NCBI GenBank assembly: GCA_017623505.1
Contig: JAGAOZ010000024.1
Coordinates: forward strand, 1 to 64,000
Length of the DNA stretch: 64,000 bases
Reading direction: 5' to 3'
Source of the DNA: Alistipes sp.
GTDB taxonomy: Bacteria; Bacteroidota; Bacteroidia; Bacteroidales; Rikenellaceae
Shown in pieces: positions 32,980 to 42,573 of this stretch (the stretch's first letter is position 1; each line of letters begins with the position of its first letter). A program made the translations under genes and the position numbers. The notes beneath the pieces were generated by a model. The model did no database searches. It was not told the origin of the DNA and worked only from the letters and a program-made list of their open reading frames with translations.

Positions 32980-34959
32980 TTACATCACTATACGCTTACT
33001 CTGTTTCGCCATCTTAGTCTTAATCCGATTAAGAGATGAAACCTGCTTCACATATTCGTCACGCTCCTCGTCACTCAACTCCTCGTTATCGAGCTTGCTA
33101 CGATACTCTTCAATCATCTTATCCACCACTTTCGAACGATAGAGCATAATCGCCTTGTGTACTCCCACCGCGAGCAACTCTTCCTCACTCTCTACATGCA
33201 CCTCTTTCTTACTCCATATCTGGCTGATCACATAGTTATCTTCGGAAGTCAGAATATCTACCGCCGTATTGCTTACATCACTATCCTCATGGTTAATAAA
33301 GAGTCTTAACGGCACCTCTACACCTATACCCTGCTCGTGCCAGCACTTGCGATATATATCAAATATCTCGTTGTAAACCTTATTATCGAACGATATATTA
33401 TCGCCCTCCAGATTATCTATAATCTCTTGGGCAACATTCACATCAACCACCTCACGTCCCTCTCTTAATTGATAGTTCTTATGGCCCGACTTGAGCAGAT
33501 ACTTCATCAGCTCGGTCTCCAACGCCAGCGGACTGCTACCCACAGCTTGTGACTTTGTGAAGCGCATCCACTCCTTCTCGGCAACCTGCTGCGACTGTTG
33601 TTGTTGCTGCTGACGACGTATAAAATCCGATGCCTCCTTCTCACCTGTCGAACTCACTCTCTGACGAGCCACCTCCGCAACCAACGTGTCGTGGTCAATC
33701 TCCATTATGCGGGCGCACTCCTTGATATATACCGCACGCTGAATAGAGTCCGGCACCTGCACGATAGACTGCACCATATCGCGAATAACCTCCGAGCGCT
33801 TAATAGGGTCTTTGCCGGCCTGTTCAAGCATCAGTTTTGCCTTAAACGAAAGGAAGTCCTGCTCATTCTCGCTGATGTAACGTTGCAACTCCTCTGCTGT
33901 ATGGGCTCTTGCAAATGAGTCTGGGTCATGCTCCGCAGGTAACAATACCACACGCACATTCATTCCCTCCTTCAGAATCATATCTATTCCTCGAAGTGAG
34001 GCATGAATACCTGCCGAGTCACCGTCATATATTACGGTTATGTTGCGTGTAAAACGGCGCAGCAACAAAATCTGCTCGGTAGTCAGTGACGTACCCGACG
34101 AAGCCACCACATTCTCCACACCCGCCTGGTGCATTGATATAACGTCGGTATAGCCCTCCACCATAATCGCAAAATCCAGCTGTTGAATCGCCTTCTTCGC
34201 GAAATACAAACCGTATAACTCTCTCTTCTTGCTGTAAATCTCACTCTCGGGCGAGTTCTGATACTTAGCAACACTCTTATCGGTACGCAGCGTACGACCA
34301 CCGAATGCCACCACGCGTCCCGAAATATTGTGCACAGGGAATATTACTCTATCGCGGAACCTATCACGCAGGCGGCCGTCACTCTCCTGTTTGAGCGACA
34401 ATCCCGTAGAGAGCAGAAACTCCTCCTTATATCCCGCAGAGAGAGCTGCCACACTCATAGCGTCACGTTCCGATGAACAGAAGCCCAGGCCGAACTTACG
34501 TATCGTTGAGTCGGTAAAACCTCTTTTTTGTGCGAAGTATGCCAAACCGACGCTCCTGCCTTCGGGATTACCTGTCAGATACTTTGCAAAGTACTCTGCT
34601 GCCCAACCATTCACAGCGAACATACTCTCACGGTCGTTGTTACGCTTTATCTCCTCCTCGGTCTGCTCTTTCTCCTCCACTTCAATACCGTAACGCTTAG
34701 CCACGATACGCAGAGCCTCAGGGAAGCTCACATTCTCGTGTTCCATCACAAAACCGACAGCATTTCCGCCCTTACCGCAGCCAAAGCACTTATACATTCC
34801 TTTGGCAGGCGATACCACAAACGACGGTGTCTTCTCATTATGGAAAGGACAACACGCTTGATAGTTCACACCCTTCTTTTTGAGTGTAACATAATCTCCG
34901 ATTATCTCCACGATATCGGCTGCTGCAAATATTCTGTCTATCGTTAAACGGTCAATCAC
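32980..34959 (-). CDS. dnaG: DNA primase
   Basis: A 659-residue replication primase. The N-terminal zinc ribbon is CCPFHNEKTPSF...YKCFGCGKGGN (Cys37, His40, Cys58, Cys61). The core is RNA-polymerase-like with a TOPRIM segment (FAIMVEGYTDVISMHQAG and VIYDGDSAG), and a C-terminal helicase-binding region follows a Gln-rich linker (RRQQQQQQSQQ, about 440-450). The start codon appears to be GTG at 34959, preceded by GGGGAG as a ribosome-binding site, which is worth noting because this phylum usually lacks strong ones. Confidence 0.95.
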   Translation of the reverse strand: MIDRLTIDRIFAAADIVEIIGDYVTLKKKGVNYQACCPFHNEKTPSFVVSPAKGMYKCFGCGKGGNAVGFVMEHENVSFPEALRIVAKRYGIEVEEKEQTEEEIKRNNDRESMFAVNGWAAEYFAKYLTGNPEGRSVGLAYFAQKRGFTDSTIRKFGLGFCSSERDAMSVAALSAGYKEEFLLSTGLSLKQESDGRLRDRFRDRVIFPVHNISGRVVAFGGRTLRTDKSVAKYQNSPESEIYSKKRELYGLYFAKKAIQQLDFAIMVEGYTDVISMHQAGVENVVASSGTSLTTEQILLLRRFTRNITVIYDGDSAGIHASLRGIDMILKEGMNVRVVLLPAEHDPDSFARAHTAEELQRYISENEQDFLSFKAKLMLEQAGKDPIKRSEVIRDMVQSIVQVPDSIQRAVYIKECARIMEIDHDTLVAEVARQRVSSTGEKEASDFIRRQQQQQQSQQVAEKEWMRFTKSQAVGSSPLALETELMKYLLKSGHKNYQLREGREVVDVNVAQEIIDNLEGDNISFDNKVYNEIFDIYRKCWHEQGIGVEVPLRLFINHEDSDVSNTAVDILTSEDNYVISQIWSKKEVHVESEEELLAVGVHKAIMLYRSKVVDKMIEEYRSKLDNEELSDEERDEYVKQVSSLNRIKTKMAKQSKRIVM

Positions 34960-34983
34960 TGCAATTCTCCCCTATTTATTCCG

Positions 34984-34991
34984 CAAATTTA
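34984..34991 (-). promoter_or_regulatory. -7 element of dnaG
   Basis: TAAATTTG on the minus strand, 24 nt before the GTG start at 34959. Confidence 0.5.
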
Positions 34992-35100
34992 ATAAAATTA
35001 TCTCTCTTTCACGAAATTTGCAATCCAAAGAGTGATATTTTACTATAAAATATGCTTTAATGTTAATTATTTTTTACCTTTACACTCCCAAACGGTGATT

Positions 35101-37146
35101 ATGGATTTCAAACTTGTATCGGATTATACCCCTATGGGCGACCAGCCCACAGCTATTGCACATCTGACGGAGAAGATTCGTTCAGGCGAGAAATTCTGTA
35201 CTCTTCTTGGAGCGACAGGCTCCGGCAAGACCTTCACCATAGCCAATGTTGTTGCAGAGCTAAAACGTCCTACTTTGGTACTAAGCCACAACAAGACGCT
35301 TGCTGCTCAGCTCTACGGAGAGTTTAAGAACTTCTTCCCACAGAATGCAGTGGAGTACTTTGTGTCCTACTATGACTACTATCAGCCTGAGGCATATCTA
35401 CCCACAACTGACACCTATATCGAGAAAGATTTGTCAATTAACAGCGACATAGAAAAGATGCGACTGAGTACCACTGCCGCACTCCTTTCAGGCCGTCGGG
35501 ATGTATTGGTGGTATCGAGTGTCTCGTGCCTATACGGCATTGGAAATCCCTCGGATTTTCACGCCACATCCATCCATCTGCATCTGTCCGACGTAATGGC
35601 TATCAAACAGCTGCTCTACAAGTTGGTCGAAGCGCTCTATACTCGTACCGAGCGCGAATTACTCCCTGGCACCTTCCGAGTTAATGGTGGCATAATCGAC
35701 GTAATGTCTGCTATGGGCGACCAATGCTATCGTATAGAGGTTGCCGGCCAACGAATAGAGTCTTTATCACTTATAGAGCCCACCACAGGTCAGCATATCG
35801 AGCATATCGAGCAGGTAACCATTTTCCCAGCTAATATGTTTGTCACCACACGTGAAAGAATCAACTCTGCCATATCCTCCATACAAGATGACTTAGCCAT
35901 ACAGATTGCCTTCTTCGAGAGGGAGGGACGCAGTGTCGAGGCACAACGCATCAAACAACGTGTGGAGTACGACTTAGAGATGATAAAGGAGTTGGGGTAT
36001 TGTCCTGGTATCGAGAACTATTCACGCTATTTCGATGGTCGTGAGGCTGGCAGCAGACCCTTCTGTCTACTCGACTACTTCCCTGAAGATTTCTTGGTTA
36101 TCATTGACGAGAGCCACGCCACTATTCCGCAAGTACACGCCATGTATGGTGGTGATAGAGCCCGTAAAGACAACCTTGTGGAGTATGGATTCCGTCTCCC
36201 TGCTGCGCGAGATAATCGTCCTTTGCGTTTCACGGAGTTTGAAAGGTTGTTAGGCACGACTATTTTCGTTAGTGCCACACCTGCCGACTATGAAATCACC
36301 CGCAGCGAGGGTATCACCGCCGAGCAGCTTATACGTCCTACCTGCCTTATCGACCCACCTTTGGAGGTTCGTATCACACTCAACCAGATTGACAATCTGA
36401 TTGAGGAGATAGACAAACGAGCTAAGGTTGATGACAGGGTTTTGGTCACAACCATAACAAAACGTATGGCCGAAGAGCTATCTAAATATTTTGACCGTAT
36501 GGGCATCCGTAATCGTTATATCCACTCCGACGTAGACACATTGGAGCGAGTTCAGATTCTGGAGGACCTTCGTGATGGACTCTTCGATGTACTTATAGGT
36601 GTAAATCTTCTCCGCGAGGGCTTAGACCTTCCTGAGGTGGGACTTGTTGCTATCTTAGATGCAGATAAGGAGGGTTTCTTGCGTAACGTACGTTCAATCA
36701 CCCAGATAGCAGGCCGTGCAGCTCGTCACTCTAACGGTCATGTAATTCTTTATGCCGATAAATGTACTGATTCTATGCGTATTGCCATCGAGCAGAGCAA
36801 CCATCGACGAGAGAAACAGATTGAGTATAATATTGAAAACAAGCGACTTCCACACACCGCCAAGAAGAGCGGACGAGGCCAACGACTCCTGCTCGGGCCT
36901 GAGCAGAAGCAAGATATTCCGACAGCATACCCTATACACGAGGAGCACTACTTCTCGGGGATGGCAGCCGACACATACGACAGCTATGTGGCTGAGGATT
37001 TAGAAGCTTTAATCAACCAGGCTCGTGAGGATATGGAACGTGCAGCCAAATCTCTTGATTTCCTCGCCGCCGCCCGCTACCGCGATAAAATGTACGAATA
37101 CCAACGTCAGAAAGAGGAGAACCTCAAAAAGCGAGAACGTATATAA
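35101..37146 (+). CDS. uvrB: Excinuclease ABC subunit B
   Basis: A 681-residue DNA damage recognition helicase of nucleotide excision repair. It has Walker A GATGSGKT (37-44), the beta-hairpin YYDYYQPEAYLP, the DESHATIPQ box, and helicase motifs VGLVAILDADKEGFLRN and QIAGRAAR. The C-terminal UVR domain (EDLEALINQAREDMERAAKSLDFLAAARYRDKM) contacts UvrC. The ATG at 35101 is chosen because it begins exactly at the conserved MDFKLVSDYTP. An earlier in-frame ATG at 35032 would add an unrelated hydrophobic stretch. A TACCTTTA at 35075 is a weak promoter candidate. Confidence 0.96.
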   Translation: MDFKLVSDYTPMGDQPTAIAHLTEKIRSGEKFCTLLGATGSGKTFTIANVVAELKRPTLVLSHNKTLAAQLYGEFKNFFPQNAVEYFVSYYDYYQPEAYLPTTDTYIEKDLSINSDIEKMRLSTTAALLSGRRDVLVVSSVSCLYGIGNPSDFHATSIHLHLSDVMAIKQLLYKLVEALYTRTERELLPGTFRVNGGIIDVMSAMGDQCYRIEVAGQRIESLSLIEPTTGQHIEHIEQVTIFPANMFVTTRERINSAISSIQDDLAIQIAFFEREGRSVEAQRIKQRVEYDLEMIKELGYCPGIENYSRYFDGREAGSRPFCLLDYFPEDFLVIIDESHATIPQVHAMYGGDRARKDNLVEYGFRLPAARDNRPLRFTEFERLLGTTIFVSATPADYEITRSEGITAEQLIRPTCLIDPPLEVRITLNQIDNLIEEIDKRAKVDDRVLVTTITKRMAEELSKYFDRMGIRNRYIHSDVDTLERVQILEDLRDGLFDVLIGVNLLREGLDLPEVGLVAILDADKEGFLRNVRSITQIAGRAARHSNGHVILYADKCTDSMRIAIEQSNHRREKQIEYNIENKRLPHTAKKSGRGQRLLLGPEQKQDIPTAYPIHEEHYFSGMAADTYDSYVAEDLEALINQAREDMERAAKSLDFLAAARYRDKMYEYQRQKEENLKKRERI

Positions 37147-37158
37147 TTATCATATCCG

Positions 37159-38442
37159 CTATTTCGACAACTGCAAATCCTCCTCGTCGATAGCTGCCTC
37201 CTCCAAGATTTTGCGATTTTGGCTTTTTGTTGTTGGCACACCTAACTCACGCAGACGCTCACCCGTTCTAACGATATTGTTATTACCCGTCATCAGTCGT
37301 TTATACGCCTTGTCATAGTTTTCTTGCGCCTTTGTGATGCTTGCTCCGACACTCAACAACTCCTCCTCAAAGGCAGCCAACTGCTCATAGAGAATAGTAC
37401 CATATTTGATAATTTTCTCCTGATTCTTTGATTGGTCATCACGACGCCACAGGTCATCGACAATCTTCAGCAACGCAAACAGATTTGTCGGAGATGATAT
37501 GATAACTTTCTTCTCGTATGCATCACCCCATATCGTGTTATCCTCCTTCAGTGCATCCAAAAATGCCGGTTCGTTTGGCACAAACATAATCACAAAATCG
37601 GGCGACTGCATATATTGCTGGTACTGCTTTGAGCCCAGCTCCTTAACGTGCTGACGTACCGAAGCGATATGAGCAGCCAACGCCACACGCGACTCCGCAT
37701 GGCTCTCTGACGAGATGTAATTGACGTATGCCGTTAGCGACACCTTCGAATCGATAATTATCTGCTTACCTCCGGGCAGATACAGAACCACATCAGGACG
37801 AAGATTATTTCCCGCCTCATCCTTAACATTTAGTTGTGTATCATAATGCACACCCTTTATTAGATTACTCTTTTCGAGAATCGTCTGCAATATCATCTCT
37901 CCCCAGTCACCCTGCACCTTTGAGTTTCCCTTCAGCGCATTGGTCAGATTGGTCGTTTCAGCCGTAATCTGAGCATTTAGCTCCATCAGTCGCTTCAACT
38001 CATTTTTCAGCACTCCGCTCTGCTCGTTTTGATGGCTGAATATACCCTCCATACGTGCTCTAAAATCAACTATATTATCCTTTAAGGGCTTCAGTATCGT
38101 ATTCATAGATTCGGCGTTATTCTCCTTAAACCGTCGGCTCTGCTCCGCCAACACATCCCCCGCCAAATTACGAAATTGCTCACGCAGAGCCTTCTCCATC
38201 TCCTCCTGCGAACGCACCTTATCCGCCACCGAGCGACGCTCCGCCTCCAATTCCGCCTCCAATCTCACGCGAGCCACATGCTCCTGCTCACGCACACGCT
38301 CTGCCGCAGCCGTAGCACCCTCTGCCTCGGAGAGTTTTACCGCCATATCGTTTATATTGTTGCGATACGAAATAAGCCTTACAACCACGCCTACCAAGAC
38401 AATTGCCAGAAGCGATATAATAATAATGTATACAATATCCAT
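37159..38442 (-). CDS. rmuC: DNA recombination protein RmuC
   Basis: A 427-residue protein. It has an N-terminal transmembrane segment (about 3-22, IVYIIIISLLAIVLVGVVV), a long coiled coil (about 30-130, Glu/Arg/Ala-rich) and the RmuC nuclease-fold domain. The latter contains GNSKVQGDWGEMILQTILEKSNLIKGVHYDTQ, RPDVVLYLPGGKQIIIDSKVSL (restriction-fold D...ExK-like) and FVPNEPAFLDAL. RmuC is thought to limit inversions between repeats. The ATG at 38442 is preferred to one at 38517 because a -7 element lies between them. Its 3' end converges with uvrB after 12 bp. Confidence 0.9.
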   Translation of the reverse strand: MDIVYIIIISLLAIVLVGVVVRLISYRNNINDMAVKLSEAEGATAAAERVREQEHVARVRLEAELEAERRSVADKVRSQEEMEKALREQFRNLAGDVLAEQSRRFKENNAESMNTILKPLKDNIVDFRARMEGIFSHQNEQSGVLKNELKRLMELNAQITAETTNLTNALKGNSKVQGDWGEMILQTILEKSNLIKGVHYDTQLNVKDEAGNNLRPDVVLYLPGGKQIIIDSKVSLTAYVNYISSESHAESRVALAAHIASVRQHVKELGSKQYQQYMQSPDFVIMFVPNEPAFLDALKEDNTIWGDAYEKKVIISSPTNLFALLKIVDDLWRRDDQSKNQEKIIKYGTILYEQLAAFEEELLSVGASITKAQENYDKAYKRLMTGNNNIVRTGERLRELGVPTTKSQNRKILEEAAIDEEDLQLSK

Positions 38443-38472
38443 ATTTATCCGTAGTGTTTGAGTATTCGACTC

Positions 38473-38480
38473 CAAAGTTA
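38473..38480 (-). promoter_or_regulatory. -7 element of rmuC
   Basis: TAACTTTG on the minus strand, 31 nt before the ATG at 38442. Confidence 0.55.
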
Positions 38481-38546
38481 CACCTTTCGCCGTGATTTTG
38501 CAAATAGAATCTATCACATGCTCAATATTTCACAATAACATCTCGG

Positions 38547-38578
38547 TTTGGATATTTAACTTGTGCGTTATATCTTTG
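38547..38578 (+). promoter_or_regulatory. Promoter of fabD
   Basis: TTTG (38547-38550), a 20-nt spacer and TATCTTTG (38571-38578) match the full TTTG/TAnnTTTG consensus. The ATG is 28 nt downstream. Confidence 0.75.
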
Positions 38579-38606
38579 CAACCTCAAAATAACAGATAAA
38601 CAAGTT

Positions 38607-39488
38607 ATGAAACACGCATACGTTTTTCCTGGTCAGGGAGCACAATACCCTGGTATGGGCAAAGACCTCTACGAAACGAGCGCAGAGGCTAAGCAGATGT
38701 TTGACAAAGCCAACGAGATTTTAGGTTTCAACATCACCGATATAATGTTCAACGGCACAGCCGACGAACTTAAGCAGACTAAAGTAACACAACCTGCCGT
38801 ATTCCTCCACTCGGTAATTCTGGCAAAGGTTTTGGGTGTCAAGCCTGACGCTGTTGCAGGTCACTCTCTGGGAGAGTTCTCAGCGCTTGTAGTATCGGGA
38901 GCACTCTCTTTTGAGGATGGTTTGAGATTGGTCTCTAAACGAGCTTTGGCTATGCAGGCTTGCTGCGAGCAGCAACCGGGTGGTATGGCCGCTATCCTCG
39001 GTTTGGAGGATTCCGTTGTTGAGCAGTGCTGCGAAGCTATCGACGGTGTTGTCGTTGCCGCCAACTACAACTGCCCGGGCCAGATTGTTATCTCTGGAGC
39101 TAATGAGGCAGTAGATAAGGCTTGCGAGCAGCTCAAGGAGGCTGGCGCACGCCGAGCTCTGCGTCTTCCTGTTGGCGGAGCTTTTCACTCTCCACTTATG
39201 GAGCCTGCACGTGCTGAGTTGGAGAAGGCTATTTCCGAGACAGAGTTCCACGCTCCAAGCTGCCCTATTTATCAGAACGTAGACGCTCAGCCACAGACCG
39301 ACAGCGAGGTCATCAAGCGTAACGTCATCGCCCAACTCACAGCTCCTGTCCGCTGGACTCAGTCTGCCAGGAATATGATTGCCGACGGTATTGACACCTA
39401 CACCGAGTTAGGTCCGGGTAACGTTCTTCAGGGACTTATCAAAAAGGTAGATACACAGGTAAGCGTTGAGTCAAAAGCGACCTTGTAA
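38607..39488 (+). CDS. fabD: Malonyl-CoA:ACP transacylase
   Basis: A 293-residue cytosolic enzyme that loads malonyl units onto ACP for fatty-acid synthesis. Its N-terminus is FPGQGAQYPGMGKDLY. The nucleophile elbow is AGHSLGEFSALV (GHSLG with the active Ser), and GGAFHSPLMEPA carries the catalytic His. Normal length. It appears monocistronic, with a consensus promoter and a strong terminator. Confidence 0.95.
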   Translation: MKHAYVFPGQGAQYPGMGKDLYETSAEAKQMFDKANEILGFNITDIMFNGTADELKQTKVTQPAVFLHSVILAKVLGVKPDAVAGHSLGEFSALVVSGALSFEDGLRLVSKRALAMQACCEQQPGGMAAILGLEDSVVEQCCEAIDGVVVAANYNCPGQIVISGANEAVDKACEQLKEAGARRALRLPVGGAFHSPLMEPARAELEKAISETEFHAPSCPIYQNVDAQPQTDSEVIKRNVIAQLTAPVRWTQSARNMIADGIDTYTELGPGNVLQGLIKKVDTQVSVESKATL

Positions 39489-39510
39489 AAATCTCAATTT
39501 TTAGTTTTAA

Positions 39511-39546
39511 AATACCATTTCGCAGCCCGAAATGGTATTTTTTTAT
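39511..39546 (+). terminator. Terminator of fabD
   Basis: The 12-bp stem AATACCATTTCG (39511-39522) with CGAAATGGTATT (39528-39539) and loop CAGCC is followed by a T-run. Confidence 0.9.
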
Positions 39547-39597
39547 TAATTTCATTAAAATTATTAAAATATTGTTGGCTGTTCACCATCTTTTGAT

Positions 39598-39605
39598 TAT
39601 ATTTG
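39598..39605 (+). promoter_or_regulatory. -7 element of the ROK-GNAT-mnmA operon
   Basis: TATATTTG, 27 nt before the ATG at 39633. Confidence 0.6.
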
Positions 39606-39632
39606 CACAAGGATATTTAAAATAATTCAGCA

Positions 39633-40868
39633 ATGAGCATCTCATCACTTACCGAATTTTTCGACATACAGCCTAACGACAACATCAAAGGCATTACCCA
39701 TAAGAACAACATCATTAAGCGTAACATCATCGCTTATATGGCTGTCAATGGCGAGTGCACGCTATCGGAGCTTACCAAGGAGCTTCATATCAGCGTTCCA
39801 ACCATCACCAAGCTCGTACAAGAGCTTATCGAGGAGAAGATTGTTATTGACTTGGGTAAGGTCGAGACCCCTGGAGGTCGTCGTCCAAACGTCTTTGGTT
39901 TGGCTAATTCGGCAATCTATTTTGCAGGTGTAAACGTTGGTCGTGACTCAATGACCTACGTGATTACCGACTTGAAGAACAATATCATCAAGGAGGTCAG
40001 CGACACAACGTTCGAGCTACAAAACCGCCCACAATGTTTGGAGAAGATTTGTAGCAACATCGAGCATTTCATCGACACTTGCGGCATTGAGCGCGCAAAG
40101 ATTCTCGGTTTGGGTGTCTCTATCGTAGGTCGTGTAAATCCTGAAACAGGCCGCTCGTATATGTACTTCACATCGAGCGATAAGTCACTGCGAGATATTA
40201 TCCAGGAGCGTGTCAAGATTCGTGTTTTGTTGGAGAATGACACTCGTGCAAGATGCTATGCCGAGTATAATTGTTCACGCACTAAGGCCGAGCAGGATGT
40301 AATCTACCTGCATTTGGGTCGAGGTATAGCTATCGGTATTGTCATTGACGGCAAGCTCTATTACGGTAAGAATGGTTTTGCCGGAGAGTTCGGTCACATT
40401 CCATTCTTCGACAATGAGAAGATATGTGCCTGTGGTAAGAAGGGCTGCTTGGAGACTGAAGTTTCGGGTATTGCTATTGAGGAGAAGATTGTCGAGTTGA
40501 TTCGCAGCGGAGTAAATACTATCCTTCGCGAGAAATACGACAATGGCGAGCCTATCCACATCAACGATATTATCGCCGCTGCAAAGAATGATGACAACCT
40601 CTCTATCGAGCTTATCGAGGAGGTTGGCGAGAAGCTTGGTAAGGCTGTTGCCTTCTTGATTAACACCTTCAACCCTGAATCTGTTATCGTAGGCGGTAAC
40701 CTAGCTATGGCCGATGACTACATCATGCTTCCGCTTAAGTCTTCAACCAACAAATACTCGCTCAACTTGGTTTACAAGGACACCAAATTCCGTTTATCAA
40801 ATATGTCGGAGAATGCCAACGCATGGGGTGCAGCTATGTTGATTCACAATAAGATTATTGGTTTGTAA
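39633..40868 (+). CDS. ROK family transcriptional regulator (NagC/Mlc-like)
   Basis: A 411-residue protein with an N-terminal winged HTH (about 25-80, GECTLSELTKELHISVPTITKLVQELIEE). The ROK sugar-kinase-fold domain contains the ATPase-like LGVSIVGRVNPETG, LENDTRARCYAEY, GFAGEFGHIPF and the structural zinc site CACGKKGCLETEVSG. It probably represses sugar or amino-sugar genes in response to a sugar ligand. No target operon is adjacent; it is followed by a GNAT gene after 4 nt and mnmA, so its regulon must lie elsewhere. The kinase catalytic Asp region reads LENDTRA, as in active kinases, so enzymatic activity cannot be excluded. Confidence 0.88.
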   Translation: MSISSLTEFFDIQPNDNIKGITHKNNIIKRNIIAYMAVNGECTLSELTKELHISVPTITKLVQELIEEKIVIDLGKVETPGGRRPNVFGLANSAIYFAGVNVGRDSMTYVITDLKNNIIKEVSDTTFELQNRPQCLEKICSNIEHFIDTCGIERAKILGLGVSIVGRVNPETGRSYMYFTSSDKSLRDIIQERVKIRVLLENDTRARCYAEYNCSRTKAEQDVIYLHLGRGIAIGIVIDGKLYYGKNGFAGEFGHIPFFDNEKICACGKKGCLETEVSGIAIEEKIVELIRSGVNTILREKYDNGEPIHINDIIAAAKNDDNLSIELIEEVGEKLGKAVAFLINTFNPESVIVGGNLAMADDYIMLPLKSSTNKYSLNLVYKDTKFRLSNMSENANAWGAAMLIHNKIIGL

Positions 40869-40872
40869 GTCG

Positions 40873-41391
40873 ATGAATATCAAAGGTAAGACCACACGTC
40901 TGAGAGCGTTGGAACCTACCGACGTGGATATATTATATCGTTGGGAAAATGACCTTACACTATGGCGAGTAAGCGGAACATTGGCTCCGTTTTCTCGCCA
41001 TACTCTTTCGCAACTGATCAGCGAACAGCAATACGACATATACGCTACACGCCAGCAACGACTAATCATCGAAAACATTGAGGGAGAGGTCGTTGGTGCT
41101 GTAGATTTGCTGGAGTTTGACCCACAAAACCTGCGTGCGGGAGTTGGCATAATAGTAGATGAGAGATATCGCCTGAGAGGTTATGCTAAAGATGCACTTT
41201 TAGCATTGGAGTACTACGCCAAAGAGATTCTGCATCTACATCAGCTATGGTGCAGCGTAACCGGGGGTAACAATATGAGCGAAGCTCTGTTCCGCAGCGT
41301 GGGATATCAGCTATCGGGGATACGTAAGGAGTGGACTCTCGTCGATGGCGAGTGGCGAGATGAATTAATTTTTCAGAAGATTTTACGATAG
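40873..41391 (+). CDS. GNAT family N-acetyltransferase (RimJ/RimL-like)
   Basis: A 172-residue protein with the GNAT fold: an N-terminal [20 protein letters not shown] as in RimJ/L and SpeG relatives, the acetyl-CoA pyrophosphate loop [14 protein letters not shown] (R-x-x-G-x-A), and the C-terminal [17 protein letters not shown]. Acceptor unknown. The ATG at 40873 follows the ROK stop by 4 nt. mnmA begins 2 nt after its stop, so all are likely co-transcribed. Confidence 0.85.
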   Translation: MNIKGKTTRLRALEPTDVDILYRWENDLTLWRVSGTLAPFSRHTLSQLISEQQYDIYATRQQRLIIENIEGEVVGAVDLLEFDPQNLRAGVGIIVDERYRLRGYAKDALLALEYYAKEILHLHQLWCSVTGGNNMSEALFRSVGYQLSGIRKEWTLVDGEWRDELIFQKILR

Positions 41392-41393
41392 AT

Positions 41394-42569
41394 ATGGCAA
41401 AGGTTGTCGTTGGATTGTCCGGAGGTGTAGACTCCTCGGTGGCGGCCTACCTACTTAAGGAGCAGGGCCATGAGGTTATTGGACTCTTTATGCGTAATTG
41501 GCACGATACGACAGGCACCCTTGAAGGTGACTGCCCTTGGCACGACGACCAAGTCTTTGCCGAGTTGGTTGCCAAACGTTTGGATATTCCCTTCCGCTTC
41601 GTCGATTTATCTAAGGAGTATAAGCAACGTGTCGTTGATTATATGTTCTCTGAATATGAGCAGGGACGCACGCCTAATCCCGACGTGTTGTGTAACCGCG
41701 AAATCAAGTTTGATGTTTTCCTTAAGGAGGCACTAAAGCTCGGAGCCGATTATGTTGCCACAGGTCACTACTGTCGTAAGGAGAGTTATGAGCAGGATGG
41801 CAAAACTTACCACCGCCTTTTAGCCGGTTCCGACCCCAATAAAGACCAAAGCTATTTCCTTTGTCAGCTCACTCAGGAGCAACTTCGTTATGCTCTTTTT
41901 CCTATCGGTCATTTGCTCAAGCCACAGGTAAGAGAGATTGCCGCGTCTATGAAGTTAGCCACCGCCAAACGTAAAGATTCTCAAGGTATTTGCTTTGTCG
42001 GCAAAGTCGATTTACCTGTCTTTTTACAGCAAAAACTCGCCTCGAAGCAGGGTAATGTTCACGAAATATTACCTACGTGGCGTGGTTATCAGAATCCATC
42101 AGAAGAGAGTGCTTTAGAAAAACTTGCTACTCCATTCCGTTATACCGTTCGCGATGGCAAGAAGATTGGAGTTCACAAGGGAGCTCACTTCTACACTATC
42201 GGGCAGCGCAAGGGCCTTGGAATTGGCGGTCGCAAGGAGTCACTTTTTATCATTGCAACCGACGTTGCGCAGAATGTAATTTATGTCGGCGAGGGTGACT
42301 CACACCCTGGACTCTACCGTCGGGCACTTCACATCAAGGCTGAAGAGGTACATTGGATAAATCCTGAGGAGGCTATGCACGTAGGCGACACACGTCGTTA
42401 TGACGTACGTATCCGTTATCGCCAACCGCTCCAGAAAGCCACGCTTATCAATCGCACTGATGGGCTTTATATTCTCTTTGACGAGCCGCAACGAGGCATC
42501 GCCGGCGGACAATTTGCAGCGTGGTACGATGGAGATAATTTGGTCGGTTCGGGCACAATCAACGAGTGA
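41394..42569 (+). CDS. mnmA: tRNA-specific 2-thiouridylase MnmA
   Basis: A 391-residue ATP pyrophosphatase that thiolates the wobble uridine of tRNA-Lys, -Glu and -Gln. It has the PP-loop [18 protein letters not shown], the first catalytic Cys in [12 protein letters not shown] and the second in [12 protein letters not shown], so the disulfide-exchange pair is intact. The C-terminal beta domains include [14 protein letters not shown] and [13 protein letters not shown]. Length is normal. Confidence 0.95.
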   Translation: MAKVVVGLSGGVDSSVAAYLLKEQGHEVIGLFMRNWHDTTGTLEGDCPWHDDQVFAELVAKRLDIPFRFVDLSKEYKQRVVDYMFSEYEQGRTPNPDVLCNREIKFDVFLKEALKLGADYVATGHYCRKESYEQDGKTYHRLLAGSDPNKDQSYFLCQLTQEQLRYALFPIGHLLKPQVREIAASMKLATAKRKDSQGICFVGKVDLPVFLQQKLASKQGNVHEILPTWRGYQNPSEESALEKLATPFRYTVRDGKKIGVHKGAHFYTIGQRKGLGIGGRKESLFIIATDVAQNVIYVGEGDSHPGLYRRALHIKAEEVHWINPEEAMHVGDTRRYDVRIRYRQPLQKATLINRTDGLYILFDEPQRGIAGGQFAAWYDGDNLVGSGTINE

Positions 42570-42573
42570 TAGG

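Noticed and set aside
35032..35100. Upstream ATG for uvrB
   Set aside because: The added residues are not conserved in UvrB, whose start MDFKLVSDYTP begins at 35101.
42400..42573. N-terminal extension of the EEP-fold protein into mnmA
   Set aside because: The extension overlaps mnmA for 170 bp and would bury the signal peptide that starts at 42574.
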